A DNA stretch of 64,000 nt, from assembly GCA_020639295.1 (NCBI GenBank), contig JACKGY010000011.1, positions 1-64,000 of the forward strand, read 5' to 3'. Made by a program: the position numbers and the translations under genes. Below are positions 15,559 to 24,311 of this stretch, piece by piece. This DNA comes from Planctomycetota bacterium. GTDB taxonomy: Bacteria; Planctomycetota; GCA-002687715; DRQF01. How positions within the stretch are numbered: position 1 is the stretch's first letter; the number at the start of each line of letters is the position of its first letter. The notes beneath the pieces are model-generated. The model was not told the origin of the DNA. It did not search any database and saw nothing but the letters and a program-made list of their open reading frames with translations.

Positions 15559-16113
15559 TCAGCGACTTCGTCGAAAGAGGTAACGTCCGAGGCCCTCGTC
15601 CTTGTCGGCCTTCTCCTCGAATCGCAGGAGCCGAAGATCGGCATGGAGCCGGAAAGCCTCACCCGGAAGGAGCCGATGGGCGGGAATCCCGGCGCCCGGT
15701 TGCGGGAGCGCGACCCGGGCCTCGAGCGCCAGGTAGCCGCCCGGCCGCAGCGCGGCGCCGAGTCGGGGCGCCAGTTCGCGATTGAGGTAGTGGACGGCGA
15801 GGACGAGATCGAAGGCGGCCGGTTCCGGGCGCCAGTGGTCGAGGTCGGCCACCAGGGTCTCGATGCCGGGCGGGCTGGCGCCGGCCCGGCGGAAGGCCTC
15901 CTCGGCGACGTCGACGGCGAGGACCAGGTGGCCCTCGGCGGCCAGGGGCCGCGCCTGGCGTAGCGGGCCCGAGCCCAGATCGAGCACGCGCGCCGCGGGA
16001 GGCAGGAGCGGCAGGACCCAGTCGAGGATCGCGGCCGGTGGCCCGGAGAAACGCTCGCCCTGGCGGTCGGAGGCGTAGATGCCGTTCCACTTCTCGCGTT
16101 CCGCCGCGCTCAT
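15559..16113 (-). CDS. Class I SAM-dependent methyltransferase
   Basis: The product has 184 residues from ATG 16113, chosen because GGGAG lies at proper spacing and MSAAEREKWNGIYA is the usual start of TehB-like methyltransferases. Motif I is VLDLGSGPLRQARPLA (glycine-rich SAM loop), followed by the acidic end of strand 2 (VLAVDVAEEA) and motif IV FDLVLAVHYL. The C-terminus holds the strands of a Rossmann-like fold. The substrate is unknown; small-molecule methylation is likely. It lies upstream of the S41 peptidase gene on the same strand, 122 bp apart. Confidence 0.8.
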   Translation of the reverse strand: MSAAEREKWNGIYASDRQGERFSGPPAAILDWVLPLLPPAARVLDLGSGPLRQARPLAAEGHLVLAVDVAEEAFRRAGASPPGIETLVADLDHWRPEPAAFDLVLAVHYLNRELAPRLGAALRPGGYLALEARVALPQPGAGIPAHRLLPGEAFRLHADLRLLRFEEKADKDEGLGRYLFRRSR

Positions 16114-16160
16114 TCGAAACTCCCGCTCCAGCCCGCGCGTGTTGCCGCCGGTCACCTTGC

Positions 16161-16188
16161 TTGATGGTCACCGCCACCGTCCTACAAT
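16161..16188 (+). promoter_or_regulatory. Promoter for a probable leaderless radical SAM transcript
   Basis: TTGATG (16161-16166), a 16-base spacer and TACAAT (16183-16188) stand only 8 bases before ATG 16197. Transcription would then start at or next to the A of the start codon, and no Shine-Dalgarno is present. The same TTGATG with 16-base spacing recurs at 48639. Confidence 0.5.
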
Positions 16189-16196
16189 CCGGCACG

Positions 16197-17456
16197 ATGC
16201 TCAACCCCGGCGAACTCCAGATCGACCTGTTCTGCAAGGGCTTGCGGATCGGCGCGAGTTGCGATCTCGTTGCCGATGCGCGCCAGGTCTCGCGCACGCG
16301 GGCCGGCCTCGGCTCCGGGCTGGAGCTGGTCCTGCCCGGCGACCTGAAGGACCTGTGGCTGAACGCGCCGGTGGAGGAGGACTTCGTCGAGGCCTCGCCC
16401 TATCACCTAGAGAAGGAGAACGGCGGCTATCTGGTGATCGACGATCGCGACGGCGGTCGCCACCCGGTGCGCATCCCGGGTGAACCGGCCTGGTACCGGG
16501 CCCGGACCTCGTCCGGCGTCGAGATGGCCAAGGTCGGCGTGCTCCAGGGCACCTACCTCGGCATCTACGTCTCCAACTCCTGCATGTACTGGTACGGCGG
16601 CGAGCCGAAGAACTGCCGGTTCTGCACCACGGGCGCCAACGTCGGCGTCAACGAGGTCGCGGTGAAAGCGGTCGCCGACGTGGTCGAGGTGGCCCGCCGC
16701 GCCAAGGAGGAGTCCGGCGTCACCTTCGTCCACTTCAACACCGGCTACCAGAACGGGCGCGGCCTCGAGCAGATCGCGCCCTACGTCAAGGCGATCAAGG
16801 AGGAGGTGGGGCTGCTCACCGGCATCCAGTGCGTGCCGGTGACCGCGGAGCGCCACTGGCAGTACGATCTGCTGATGGATCTCGGCGCCGACCACTTCTC
16901 CTTCTGCTACGAGTTCCACAACCCGGAGTTCTTCGCCCGCTACCTGCCGGGCAAGGAGGAGACGGTCGGGCAGGGCGCCTTCTTCGCCTCGCTCGAGTAC
17001 TGCCAGGGCAAGCTGCCGAAGGGCGCCTGCTCGGGCGAGATCATCGCCGGCGTCGAGCCGATCGAGGACACGCTGCGCGCGATCGACTACATCACCGGCG
17101 TCGGCGCCTTCCCCACGGTCTGCATCTTCCGGCCGGTGATCGGCTCGGACATGGAGGACCATCCCTCGCCGGACTTCGCCGCCATGCGCCGGGTGATGGA
17201 GTACATGTACCGGGCCTGCCGGCGGGCCGGCATCCCGATCGGCATGGCGCCGAACATCGAGGTCTCGCTCATCGTCAACCCCGACGACGCCAAGTACCTG
17301 GTCGAGCGCGACCTGGGCTTCCGCTTCTACGAGCTGAAGCTGAAGCTCATGCGGCGCCTGGCGATGGCCCTGAAGTTCCGGCGCGAACTGCGCCCGCATC
17401 CGGTGCGCGGGCGGCTCGAGGACTTCCGCCGTCGCGCCGCGGAGGCGAAGTCGTGA
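16197..17456 (+). CDS. Radical SAM protein with atypical cysteine spacing
   Basis: The product has 419 residues from ATG 16197. An N-terminal domain of about 115 residues is followed by a TIM-barrel-like radical SAM domain. The probable [4Fe-4S] cysteines are C129, C140 and C143 in CMYWYGGEPKNCRFC, a Cx10Cx2C arrangement rather than the usual Cx3Cx2C. Further barrel features are TFVHFNTGYQNGRG, LTGIQCVPVTAE and PTVCIFRPVIGSD. The chemistry is unknown. The stop overlaps the next gene by 4 bases, so the 139-residue protein is a likely partner. No maturase substrate peptide is obvious. Confidence 0.75.
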   Translation: MLNPGELQIDLFCKGLRIGASCDLVADARQVSRTRAGLGSGLELVLPGDLKDLWLNAPVEEDFVEASPYHLEKENGGYLVIDDRDGGRHPVRIPGEPAWYRARTSSGVEMAKVGVLQGTYLGIYVSNSCMYWYGGEPKNCRFCTTGANVGVNEVAVKAVADVVEVARRAKEESGVTFVHFNTGYQNGRGLEQIAPYVKAIKEEVGLLTGIQCVPVTAERHWQYDLLMDLGADHFSFCYEFHNPEFFARYLPGKEETVGQGAFFASLEYCQGKLPKGACSGEIIAGVEPIEDTLRAIDYITGVGAFPTVCIFRPVIGSDMEDHPSPDFAAMRRVMEYMYRACRRAGIPIGMAPNIEVSLIVNPDDAKYLVERDLGFRFYELKLKLMRRLAMALKFRRELRPHPVRGRLEDFRRRAAEAKS

Positions 17457-17872
17457 TCGTCGAGCGCCCGGCCGATCCCTTCCGGGGCTTCGAGCCGGCC
17501 CAGGTCGCTCTCCTGGAGCGCCTCGTGGGCGCGCTCGAGGGACGGTCGGAGAGCTTCGCGCTGAGCCGTTGTGGGGCGGGCCTCGAGATCCGCAAGGCCG
17601 CCCTCGCCGAACGTCCGGCCGGCCGGCCGCGCATCCTGGTCTTCGCGGCGACGAGCGAGCGTCTGGTCGCCTTCTTCTACAAGCCCTCGCGGCTGAGCTT
17701 CTCGCGCGACCGCTTCAGCTACGGCGCGATCAACCTCCACCCGGCCCGGGCGGAGGACGCGCTCCTCGCCTTCGCCGAGGGCCTCGACTACCTCGAGGCC
17801 GACTTCCGGCCGGCGGCGAAGCCGGCGCGGCTCAAACGCAGCCTGGACGTCACCGTTCCCGAGCCCGACTGA
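17453..17872 (+). CDS. Unknown 139-residue protein coupled to the radical SAM gene
   Basis: GTG 17453 overlaps the radical SAM stop (GTGA). No signal peptide or membrane segment is seen. The sequence has an alpha/beta character: a helix (VALLERLVGALEG), then strands (PRILVFAATSERLVAFFY), a basic-aromatic stretch (LSFSRDRFSYGAINLH), and another helix (ALLAFAEGLDYLEADF). A single cysteine occurs early (LSRCGAG). No family is recognised. Translational coupling suggests it binds the radical SAM enzyme or handles its substrate. Confidence 0.7.
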   Translation: MIVERPADPFRGFEPAQVALLERLVGALEGRSESFALSRCGAGLEIRKAALAERPAGRPRILVFAATSERLVAFFYKPSRLSFSRDRFSYGAINLHPARAEDALLAFAEGLDYLEADFRPAAKPARLKRSLDVTVPEPD

Positions 17873-18047
17873 GGTCCGCGGGCCGCTCGATTCCGCACGC
17901 CGGCTCCCGCCGCTTGGCAGTCGCGGTCCCGGTCGTCCTGCCCGATCGCCGCCCAACCGTCGCCCGGGCCGGTCCTTGCGACCGCGGCCGCCGCGAGGCC
18001 GTCGGCGGTCCGGGGCTTGCTCCGCTTCGGGAAACGAGGGAGCCGTC

Positions 18048-18926
18048 ATGACCCGAAGCCTCTTCCTGATCCTGTTCATCGGCCTGGCCCTGATCCCGGC
18101 GCGCGCCGACGAACTCGAGCTACGCGGTGGTCGCGTGCTGTCCGGGCGGATCGTCGATCTACGTCTGGCCGGCCAGACCATCCCCTGGCGCCTGGTCGAG
18201 GGCCGGATCGAGGCCCCGAAGGGGGCGCTCGTCGTCTTCGAGCGACCCTACGGCCCGATCGAGATCCCGCTCGGCGAGGTGGTTCGCCTGGTCGAGACCG
18301 AGGACGACTTCGATCGCTGCGATCGCCTGGCGGCGGAGTTGGGCGACGATCTCGCCGGTCGGCTCCTCCTGGCCCGCTGGTGCCGGGAGCAGGGTCTGCG
18401 CCAGCGCATGCGCGACCTGGTGGCCCTCCTGCTCGAGGAGGAGCCCGACCTCGAGGAAGCGCACGAGCTGATCGGCGAGGTGCTCACCGAGAAGGGCTGG
18501 ATGAGCGCGTCCCGGGCGCGGGCCCTGGCCCGAGCTCAAGCGCGGGCACCGGAGGGCGCCGGGCGCGACCAGGTCCGTGACCGGGCCCGGCTCCGGCGAC
18601 TCGAACGCGAGATGCGCCGGCTGGCGGCGCGGATCTACTCGCCCAGCCGGAGCGAGGGGGAGGCGGCCTATCTGGCGCTGCTCGAGCTGGCGCGCCGCGA
18701 GGAGATCGCCGGCCTGGCGCCGATCGCGGCCCGCTTCCATCGCGACGCCGAGGCCCAGCGCGCGGCGCTCGCCCAGGCGACCGTGACCGTCAACCTGCAG
18801 CAGGCGAGCCTGAAGGGACTGCGCGAGCGCAGCATCAACCTCGGCAACGGTGGCGCGGTCAGGGTCCAGCTGCCCGAGAGTCGCCTGGTGGGGATCGGCA
18901 CGACGGTGACGGTGCCCCTGCGCTGA
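18048..18926 (+). CDS. Secreted protein of unknown function with an N-terminal beta module
   Basis: The product has 292 residues. ATG 18048 has GAGGGA upstream, and the signal peptide ends near ARADE (residues 20-21). Residues 22-90 form a short beta-rich module (LELRGGRVLSGRIVDL, then IPLGEVVRLVE) of a type often seen in planctomycete exported proteins. Residues 95-270 are predominantly helical with many arginines and may form a coiled coil. The C-terminus (VRVQLPESRLVGIGTTVTV) returns to beta structure. No catalytic motif is seen. It stands alone, 175 bp after the preceding gene. Confidence 0.65.
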   Translation: MTRSLFLILFIGLALIPARADELELRGGRVLSGRIVDLRLAGQTIPWRLVEGRIEAPKGALVVFERPYGPIEIPLGEVVRLVETEDDFDRCDRLAAELGDDLAGRLLLARWCREQGLRQRMRDLVALLLEEEPDLEEAHELIGEVLTEKGWMSASRARALARAQARAPEGAGRDQVRDRARLRRLEREMRRLAARIYSPSRSEGEAAYLALLELARREEIAGLAPIAARFHRDAEAQRAALAQATVTVNLQQASLKGLRERSINLGNGGAVRVQLPESRLVGIGTTVTVPLR

Positions 18927-18983
18927 GTCGACGCGGCGGCGGATTCCGCGGTCCGATCGGGCGGCGCGCTCGACCTTCCTGAC

Positions 18984-20543
18984 GTGAGCGCGAGCGAGGA
19001 CAGGAAGACGCGGCCGGCGGTGGCCCAGGTCCGCTCGGCCGTGGCCGACGGGGTCGAGGCACGCGAGGTCCGGGTCGAGGCGGTGATCTGGGCCGAGGGC
19101 CCGGGGATCGAGGTCATCGGCCTGCCCGACGCCGCGGTGAAGGAGGCGCGGTTGCGGGTCCAGCGTGCCGCGGCCGCGGTCGGGATGACGGTGCCGCGCA
19201 AGGCGGTGATCAACCTCGCCCCGGCCACCCTGCGCAAGGAGGGGAGCGCGCTCGATCTGCCCATGGCGGTGGCCTACGTGGCCGCCGGTCTCGGCCGACA
19301 CCTGAGCCGGGCCGAGGACTACCTGGTGGCCGGCGAGATCGGGCTCGACGGTCGGGTCACCCGCCTTCCGGGAGCCCTGATGCCGGCCCTCCTGGCCCGG
19401 CGGCTGGGACTCGCGGGCCTGATCCTGCCGCGGGACGCGCTGGCGGAGGCCGAGCTGGTCGACGGCCTCGTCCTTCACGGCGTCGAGCATCTCGAGGAGG
19501 TGGTCAGCCTGCTCGAGGGGCGCGAGGCCGGTCTGCGGCGCCTGGGGCGGAGCCCGGAGCGGGGGCCGATCTCGGCCAGGGTCGGCGATCTCGGCGACCT
19601 GAAGGGGCAGGAGCCGGCGAAGTGGGCCGCGGCGGTGGCCGCCGCCGGCGGGCACAACATGCTCATGGTGGGACCGCCGGGTTCGGGCAAGACGATGCTG
19701 GCCCGCGCGCTGCCGGGCATCCTGCCGCCGCTCGAACTCGACGCCGCCCTCGAGACCGCGCTGGTCCACGCCGCCGCCGGGTTGAGCCGGCTCGGCGGCT
19801 TCTACGAGCCGCCCTTCCGGGCGCCGCATCACACCGCCAGTCGTCAGGCCCTGATCGGCGGGGGCGCCCGGCCGCGCCCGGGCGAGGTGTCCCTCGCTCA
19901 CCACGGGCTGCTCTTCCTCGACGAGCTGCCCGAGTACGGCCGCGAGGTGCTGGAGGTCCTGCGCCAGCCGCTCGAAGACCGCGAGGTCGTGATCGCGCGT
20001 TCGCGCGAGGTACGTCGCTATCCCGCCGACTTCATGCTGTTCGCGGCGATGAACCCCTGCCCCTGCGGCTTTCACGGCGAGCCTGGTCTGGTCTGCCGCT
20101 GTCCGCCGCTGGCGGTGAAGCGCTACCGGGGGCGCATCTCGGGGCCGCTGCTCGACCGCTTCGACCTCCATGTGCCCCTGCGCCGGGTGGCGATCGGCTC
20201 GCTGATCGAGGGCCGGAAGGGGCTCGACAGCGCGACCTTGGCCGAACGCGTGCGCGCGGCCCGCGAGCGCCAGCTCGGTCGGGCGCGGCGGCAGGGCCTG
20301 CCGCCGCGCAACGCCCTCCTCTCGGGGACCGCGCTGGAGCGCGCCGTGGGCCTCGACGCCGAGCGTCGGCGTCGGCTCGCGGGGCAGCTCGAGCGCCTCG
20401 ATCTCTCCGGGCGCGCCTTCGTGCGCATCCTGCGCCTGGCCCGCAGCCTCGCCGACCTGGCCGACGAGGATCGGGTGACCGAGGAGCGCATCCTGGAGGC
20501 CATCCAGTACCGCTTTCTCGATCGCGCGGAGTCCCGACCTTGA
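18984..20543 (+). CDS. comM: ComM/YifB-family Mg-chelatase-like AAA+ ATPase
   Basis: The product has 519 residues from GTG 18984. The N-terminal Lon-like S5 fold (GIEVIGLPDAAVKEARLRV) is followed by AAA+ with Walker A GPPGSGKTM and Walker B LLFLDELPEY. The Mg-chelatase-specific segment PHHTASRQALIGGG, the zinc-like NPCPCGFHG and the C-terminal Mg_chelatase_C domain are present. ComM is a hexameric helicase that extends branch migration during integration of transforming DNA. The start is weakly supported by Shine-Dalgarno, but the length matches the family. Confidence 0.9.
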   Translation: MSASEDRKTRPAVAQVRSAVADGVEAREVRVEAVIWAEGPGIEVIGLPDAAVKEARLRVQRAAAAVGMTVPRKAVINLAPATLRKEGSALDLPMAVAYVAAGLGRHLSRAEDYLVAGEIGLDGRVTRLPGALMPALLARRLGLAGLILPRDALAEAELVDGLVLHGVEHLEEVVSLLEGREAGLRRLGRSPERGPISARVGDLGDLKGQEPAKWAAAVAAAGGHNMLMVGPPGSGKTMLARALPGILPPLELDAALETALVHAAAGLSRLGGFYEPPFRAPHHTASRQALIGGGARPRPGEVSLAHHGLLFLDELPEYGREVLEVLRQPLEDREVVIARSREVRRYPADFMLFAAMNPCPCGFHGEPGLVCRCPPLAVKRYRGRISGPLLDRFDLHVPLRRVAIGSLIEGRKGLDSATLAERVRAARERQLGRARRQGLPPRNALLSGTALERAVGLDAERRRRLAGQLERLDLSGRAFVRILRLARSLADLADEDRVTEERILEAIQYRFLDRAESRP

Positions 20544-20597
20544 AGGCCGTGACGCCGGCGCGGCATGATCGAGACTCGCGGCCGGCCGGAGACGAAC

Positions 20598-21092
20598 ATG
20601 AGCGACAACGAGGGTGGCTTCAGCCACGTGGACGACGAGGGCCGGGTCCGGATGGTGGACGTCGGCGGCAAGGAGGCGACGCACCGGGTCGCCCGCGCGA
20701 GCGGACTGGTCCGGATGCAGCCCGAGACCCTGGCGATGATCCGGGCCGGCACGATCGAGAAGGGCGCCGTCCTGGCGACCGCGCGCCTGGCCGGGATCAT
20801 GGCCGCCAAGCGCACCGCCGACCTGATCCCGCTCTGCCACCCGCTCGCGCTCAGCAAGGTCGAGATCGAGTTCGCCCTGCGCGGCGACCGCGAGGTCGAG
20901 ATCCGGTCCGAGGTCTCGCTCACCGGCCGCACCGGCGTCGAGATGGAGGCCCTCACCGCCTGCTCGGTCGCGGCCCTCACCATCTACGACATGTGCAAGG
21001 CGGTCGATCGCGGGATGGAGATCGCCGCGATCCGCCTGGAGCACAAGTCCGGCGGCAAGAGTGGCCGCTTCGATCGCGGGGATCGGTCCTGA
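20598..21092 (+). CDS. moaC: Cyclic pyranopterin monophosphate synthase
   Basis: The product has 164 residues. ATG 20598 is preferred over an earlier ATG at 20565 because it follows GGAG and matches the family start (FSHVDDEGRVRMVDVGGKE). The signatures LIPLCHPLALSKVEIEF and GVEMEALTACSVAALTIYDM are intact. MoaC converts the GTP-derived 3',8-cyclo product of MoaA to cPMP in molybdenum cofactor synthesis. No other moa gene is in the window. Its stop overlaps the asd start. Confidence 0.95.
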   Translation: MSDNEGGFSHVDDEGRVRMVDVGGKEATHRVARASGLVRMQPETLAMIRAGTIEKGAVLATARLAGIMAAKRTADLIPLCHPLALSKVEIEFALRGDREVEIRSEVSLTGRTGVEMEALTACSVAALTIYDMCKAVDRGMEIAAIRLEHKSGGKSGRFDRGDRS

Positions 21093-22105
21093 AGGCTCCG
21101 GCCATCGGCGTCGTCGGCGCGACCGGCGCCGTCGGTCGCGAACTCCTGGCGCTCCTCGACCGGGAACTGCCGGGCGTCGCGGAACTCCGGCTCTTCGCCT
21201 CGTCGCGATCCCTGGGAAAGAGGATCGCGGTCGGCGGGCGTGATCTCGCGCTGCGCGGTCTCGAGCCGGACTCCTTCGCGGGGCTCGATCTCGTCTTCTT
21301 CGCCGCCGGCGCGGCGGTGGCCCGCGAGCAGCTGCCTCGCGCCCTGGCCGCCGGGGCCCTCGTCGTCGACAACTCGAGCGCCTTCCGTCACGACCCGAGC
21401 GTGCCCCTGGTGATCCCGGAGGTGAATCCCGACAGCCTCCGGCCGCGACCCCGCCTGGTCGCCAACCCGAACTGCGTCACCATCATCGCGCTTCTCGCCC
21501 TGGCGCCGATCGCGCGGGTCTTCGGGCTCGAGTCGGTGGTGGCCTCCACCTACCAGGCGGTGAGCGGGGTGGGGGAACGAGGTCTCGCCGCGCTCGCGTC
21601 CGAGCTGGCCGGCCGCCCGGGGGGTGAGGCCTTCGCCGCGCCCATCCTCGGCAACCTGATCCCGCAGATCGGCGCCCTGGTCGAGGGCGGCGACTCGGAG
21701 GAGGAACGCAAGCTGGCGACCGAGAGCCGGAAGATCCTCGGGCTGCCGGGCCTCGAGGTGGTCTGCAGTTCGGTGCGGGTGCCGGTGCGGCGCGCCCACA
21801 CCATCACCCTGGTGGCCGAGCTGGGGCGCGACTTCGACCTGGCCGAGCCGCGGGAGGTCCTGGCCGGACAGGCCGAGCTGCGCCTGATCGGCGACGAGGA
21901 GGCGGCGCGCGACCTCAACCCGCTCGCGGCCGAGGGCGGGGACGAGGTCCTGGTGGGGCGCCTGCGCCGGCCGGGTCGGGCCCGACTCGCGCTGGTGGCG
22001 ATCGGCGACCAGTTGCGTCGTGGCGCGGCGCTCAATGCCCTGCGCATCGCCCGTCTGCTCCTCGCTGACGACGCACCTTCGACCGATCCGGCCCGCGGTG
22101 CCTAA
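21089..22105 (+). CDS. asd: Aspartate-semialdehyde dehydrogenase, probable CTG start
   Basis: The product has about 338 residues. The nucleotide-binding motif GVVGATGAVGREL begins seven residues in. No ATG, GTG or TTG exists in frame between the previous stops and this motif, leaving CTG 21089, which overlaps the moaC TGA as CTGA behind GGGGA. The catalytic cysteine sits in NPNCVT and the active-site histidine in RVPVRRAHTITLV. The enzyme reduces aspartyl phosphate for lysine/DAP, threonine and methionine synthesis. Confidence 0.9.
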   Translation: MKAPAIGVVGATGAVGRELLALLDRELPGVAELRLFASSRSLGKRIAVGGRDLALRGLEPDSFAGLDLVFFAAGAAVAREQLPRALAAGALVVDNSSAFRHDPSVPLVIPEVNPDSLRPRPRLVANPNCVTIIALLALAPIARVFGLESVVASTYQAVSGVGERGLAALASELAGRPGGEAFAAPILGNLIPQIGALVEGGDSEEERKLATESRKILGLPGLEVVCSSVRVPVRRAHTITLVAELGRDFDLAEPREVLAGQAELRLIGDEEAARDLNPLAAEGGDEVLVGRLRRPGRARLALVAIGDQLRRGAALNALRIARLLLADDAPSTDPARGA

Positions 22106-22215
22106 ACCGGCTTTCAAAAAGGTCTTATCGGCCTTGAATCTCCCCTGGGGCCGTGTTTCGATGGGCCGGTCCCAACTCGAACGGGACCTGAAGAGGTGAA
22201 CGGCAGGGACGAGAG

Positions 22216-22695
22216 ATGAACCTCGAGGAACTGAAGAAGCTGGTCCGCCTGATGAACTCGAACGATCTCGTCGAGATCGAGATCGAGAGCGGCGACTCCA
22301 AGGTCCGGCTCAAGAAGGCGGGCGCGAACGCCCCGACCACCTTCGCGATGCCCCCGATGATGGCCGCCCCCGCCGCCATGCCCCAGCCCGCGCCCTTCGC
22401 GTCGATGCCCGTGGCGGCATCGGCGAAGCTCCCCGAGTCGGTCGAGGGTGATTCGGTCACCTTCAACTCGCCCATGGTGGGCACCTTCTATTCGGCGCCC
22501 TCGCCCACGGCCGATCCCTTCGTCAAGGCCGGCGACAAGGTGTCGCCCAAGACCGTGCTCTGCATCATCGAGGCCATGAAGGTGATGAACGAGATCGCCG
22601 CCGAGATGCACGGCGAGATCCTCGAGGTCCTGGTCGGCAACGGCGAGGCGGTCGAGTACGGCCAGCCGCTGTTCACGATCAAGCCGAAGAAGTAG
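22216..22695 (+). CDS. accB: Biotin carboxyl carrier protein of acetyl-CoA carboxylase
   Basis: The product has 159 residues with GAGAG just before ATG 22216. It has an N-terminal helix (LEELKKLVRLMNSNDLVEIE), a Pro/Ala-rich linker (residues 45-80) and the biotinyl domain with the attachment lysine in EAMKVMNE. It carries carboxybiotin between AccC and the carboxyltransferase. accC follows after 15 bases, the usual accBC operon. accA and accD are not in the window. Confidence 0.95.
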   Translation: MNLEELKKLVRLMNSNDLVEIEIESGDSKVRLKKAGANAPTTFAMPPMMAAPAAMPQPAPFASMPVAASAKLPESVEGDSVTFNSPMVGTFYSAPSPTADPFVKAGDKVSPKTVLCIIEAMKVMNEIAAEMHGEILEVLVGNGEAVEYGQPLFTIKPKK

Positions 22696-22710
22696 GGAAG
22701 GGCCCCGGCC

Positions 22711-24054
22711 ATGTTCACCCGCGTCCTGGTGGCGAACCGCGGCGAGATCGCCCTGCGGATCATCCGCGCCCTGCGCGAACTCGGTGTCGAGACGGTCGCG
22801 ATCTACTCCGAGGCCGACGAGGAGGCGCTCTACCGGCGCTTCGCCGACGAGACCATCTGCATCGGCCCGGCGCCGAGCGCCAAGAGCTACCTCGACATCC
22901 CCCGGATCATCGCCGCGGCCGAGGTGTCCAACGTCGACGCCATCCATCCGGGCTACGGCTTCCTGTCCGAGAACGCGGATTTCGCCGACATCTGCCGGAG
23001 CTGCAAGATCGGCTTCATCGGCCCCTCGCCCGAGACCATCGCCATGGTGGGCCACAAGGCCCGGGCGAAGGAGCTGGCGAAGTCGGCCAAGGTCCCGGTC
23101 GTGCCCGGCAGCGACGGCCTGATCGACGACGAGAAGGAGGCCCGGCGCATCGCCGGCGAGATCGGCTACCCGGTCATCATCAAGGCGGCCGCCGGCGGCG
23201 GTGGCCGAGGCATGCGGGTCGCCCACTCCGAGCTGGTCCTCATCCGCGAGATGCAGGCGGCGAGGACCGAGGCCCAGGCGGCCTTCGGCGACGGCAGCGT
23301 CTACATCGAGAAGTTCATCGAACGGCCGCGTCACGTCGAGGTGCAGATCATCGCCGACGGCCATGGCAACGTCGTCCATCTCGGCGAGCGTGATTGCAGC
23401 ACCCAGCGGCGCCACCAGAAGCTGATCGAGGAAGCCCCCTGCCCGGTGATGGTCCCGGAACTCCGGGCCCGGATGGGCGAGGCGGCCGTGCGGCTGGCCA
23501 AGGCGGCCAACTACGTCAACGCCGGCACGGTCGAGTTTCTGCTCGACGCCCACGGCGACTTCTACTTCATGGAGATGAACAGCCGTCTCCAGGTCGAGCA
23601 TCCGGTCACCGAGATGGTCACCGGGGTCGACCTCGTGAAGGAGCAGATCCGGGTCGCGGCCGGCGAGAAGCTGTCCTTCCGCCAGGAGGACATCAAGATC
23701 CGCGGGCACGCCATCGAGTGCCGGATCAACGCCGAGGACCCGAGCGCGAACTTCCGGCCCTCGCCGGGTCGGGTCGGACTCTACGTGCCCCCAGGGGGGC
23801 CCGGGGTGCGGATCGACTCCCACCTGTTCTCCGGCTACACCATCCCGCCGCACTACGACTCGATGGTGGGCAAGCTCATCGTCCATCGCGCCAGCCGCGA
23901 GGAGGCGATCGAGACCATGCAGCGAGCGCTGTCCGAGATGGTGATCGAGGGCATCAAGACCACGATCCCGCTCTATCAGCGCATCCTCCGCCACGCCGAC
24001 TTCCAGGCCGGCGAGATCGACACCGGCTTCATCGACCAGTTCCTCGCCTCCTGA
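22711..24054 (+). CDS. accC: Biotin carboxylase subunit of acetyl-CoA carboxylase
   Basis: The product has 447 residues, a normal AccC length. It starts FTRVLVANRGEIALRIIRA. The ATP-grasp glycine loop is AAAGGGGRGMRVA, the metal-binding segment is FYFMEMNSRLQVEHPVTE, and the C-terminal domain contains GHAIECRINAEDP. It carboxylates the biotin of AccB using ATP and bicarbonate in fatty acid synthesis. It is co-transcribed with accB. Confidence 0.95.
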   Translation: MFTRVLVANRGEIALRIIRALRELGVETVAIYSEADEEALYRRFADETICIGPAPSAKSYLDIPRIIAAAEVSNVDAIHPGYGFLSENADFADICRSCKIGFIGPSPETIAMVGHKARAKELAKSAKVPVVPGSDGLIDDEKEARRIAGEIGYPVIIKAAAGGGGRGMRVAHSELVLIREMQAARTEAQAAFGDGSVYIEKFIERPRHVEVQIIADGHGNVVHLGERDCSTQRRHQKLIEEAPCPVMVPELRARMGEAAVRLAKAANYVNAGTVEFLLDAHGDFYFMEMNSRLQVEHPVTEMVTGVDLVKEQIRVAAGEKLSFRQEDIKIRGHAIECRINAEDPSANFRPSPGRVGLYVPPGGPGVRIDSHLFSGYTIPPHYDSMVGKLIVHRASREEAIETMQRALSEMVIEGIKTTIPLYQRILRHADFQAGEIDTGFIDQFLAS

Positions 24055-24235
24055 TCCCAGACCCCGTCGCGGGCAAATCCGGTCCGCGGCGAGCCGCGCA
24101 ACAGCTAAGGTCCGTCCCTGGCCGAAGAAGGGGCGGGTCCGCATCGGCGCATCCGACTCCCGAGCGAGGGAAGATGCTCCGAGTGCATGTTCACGCGGCT
24201 TTCAGGAGGAGTCCTCGTCGAGTTTTCAGGGCGAT

Positions 24236-24263
24236 TTGTGTCGCATCCGGTGCCTGCTATGAT
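24236..24263 (+). promoter_or_regulatory. Promoter for the nucleotide-sugar operon
   Basis: A good -10 box TATGAT (24258-24263) lies 16 bases after a weak -35 TTGTGT (24236-24241) and about 48 bases before ATG 24312. It is the only convincing promoter in the 257-bp gap after accC. Confidence 0.45.
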
Positions 24264-24311
24264 CGGCCCGCTCGAACGCTTCCAATCGCCGTGATCACCG
24301 AGGTTTAGGAC

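Noticed and set aside
13019..15583. An 854-codon plus-strand frame opposite the S41 protease
   Set aside because: Val/Leu/Asp-rich shadow; the minus strand has intact catalytic motifs and a ribosome binding site.
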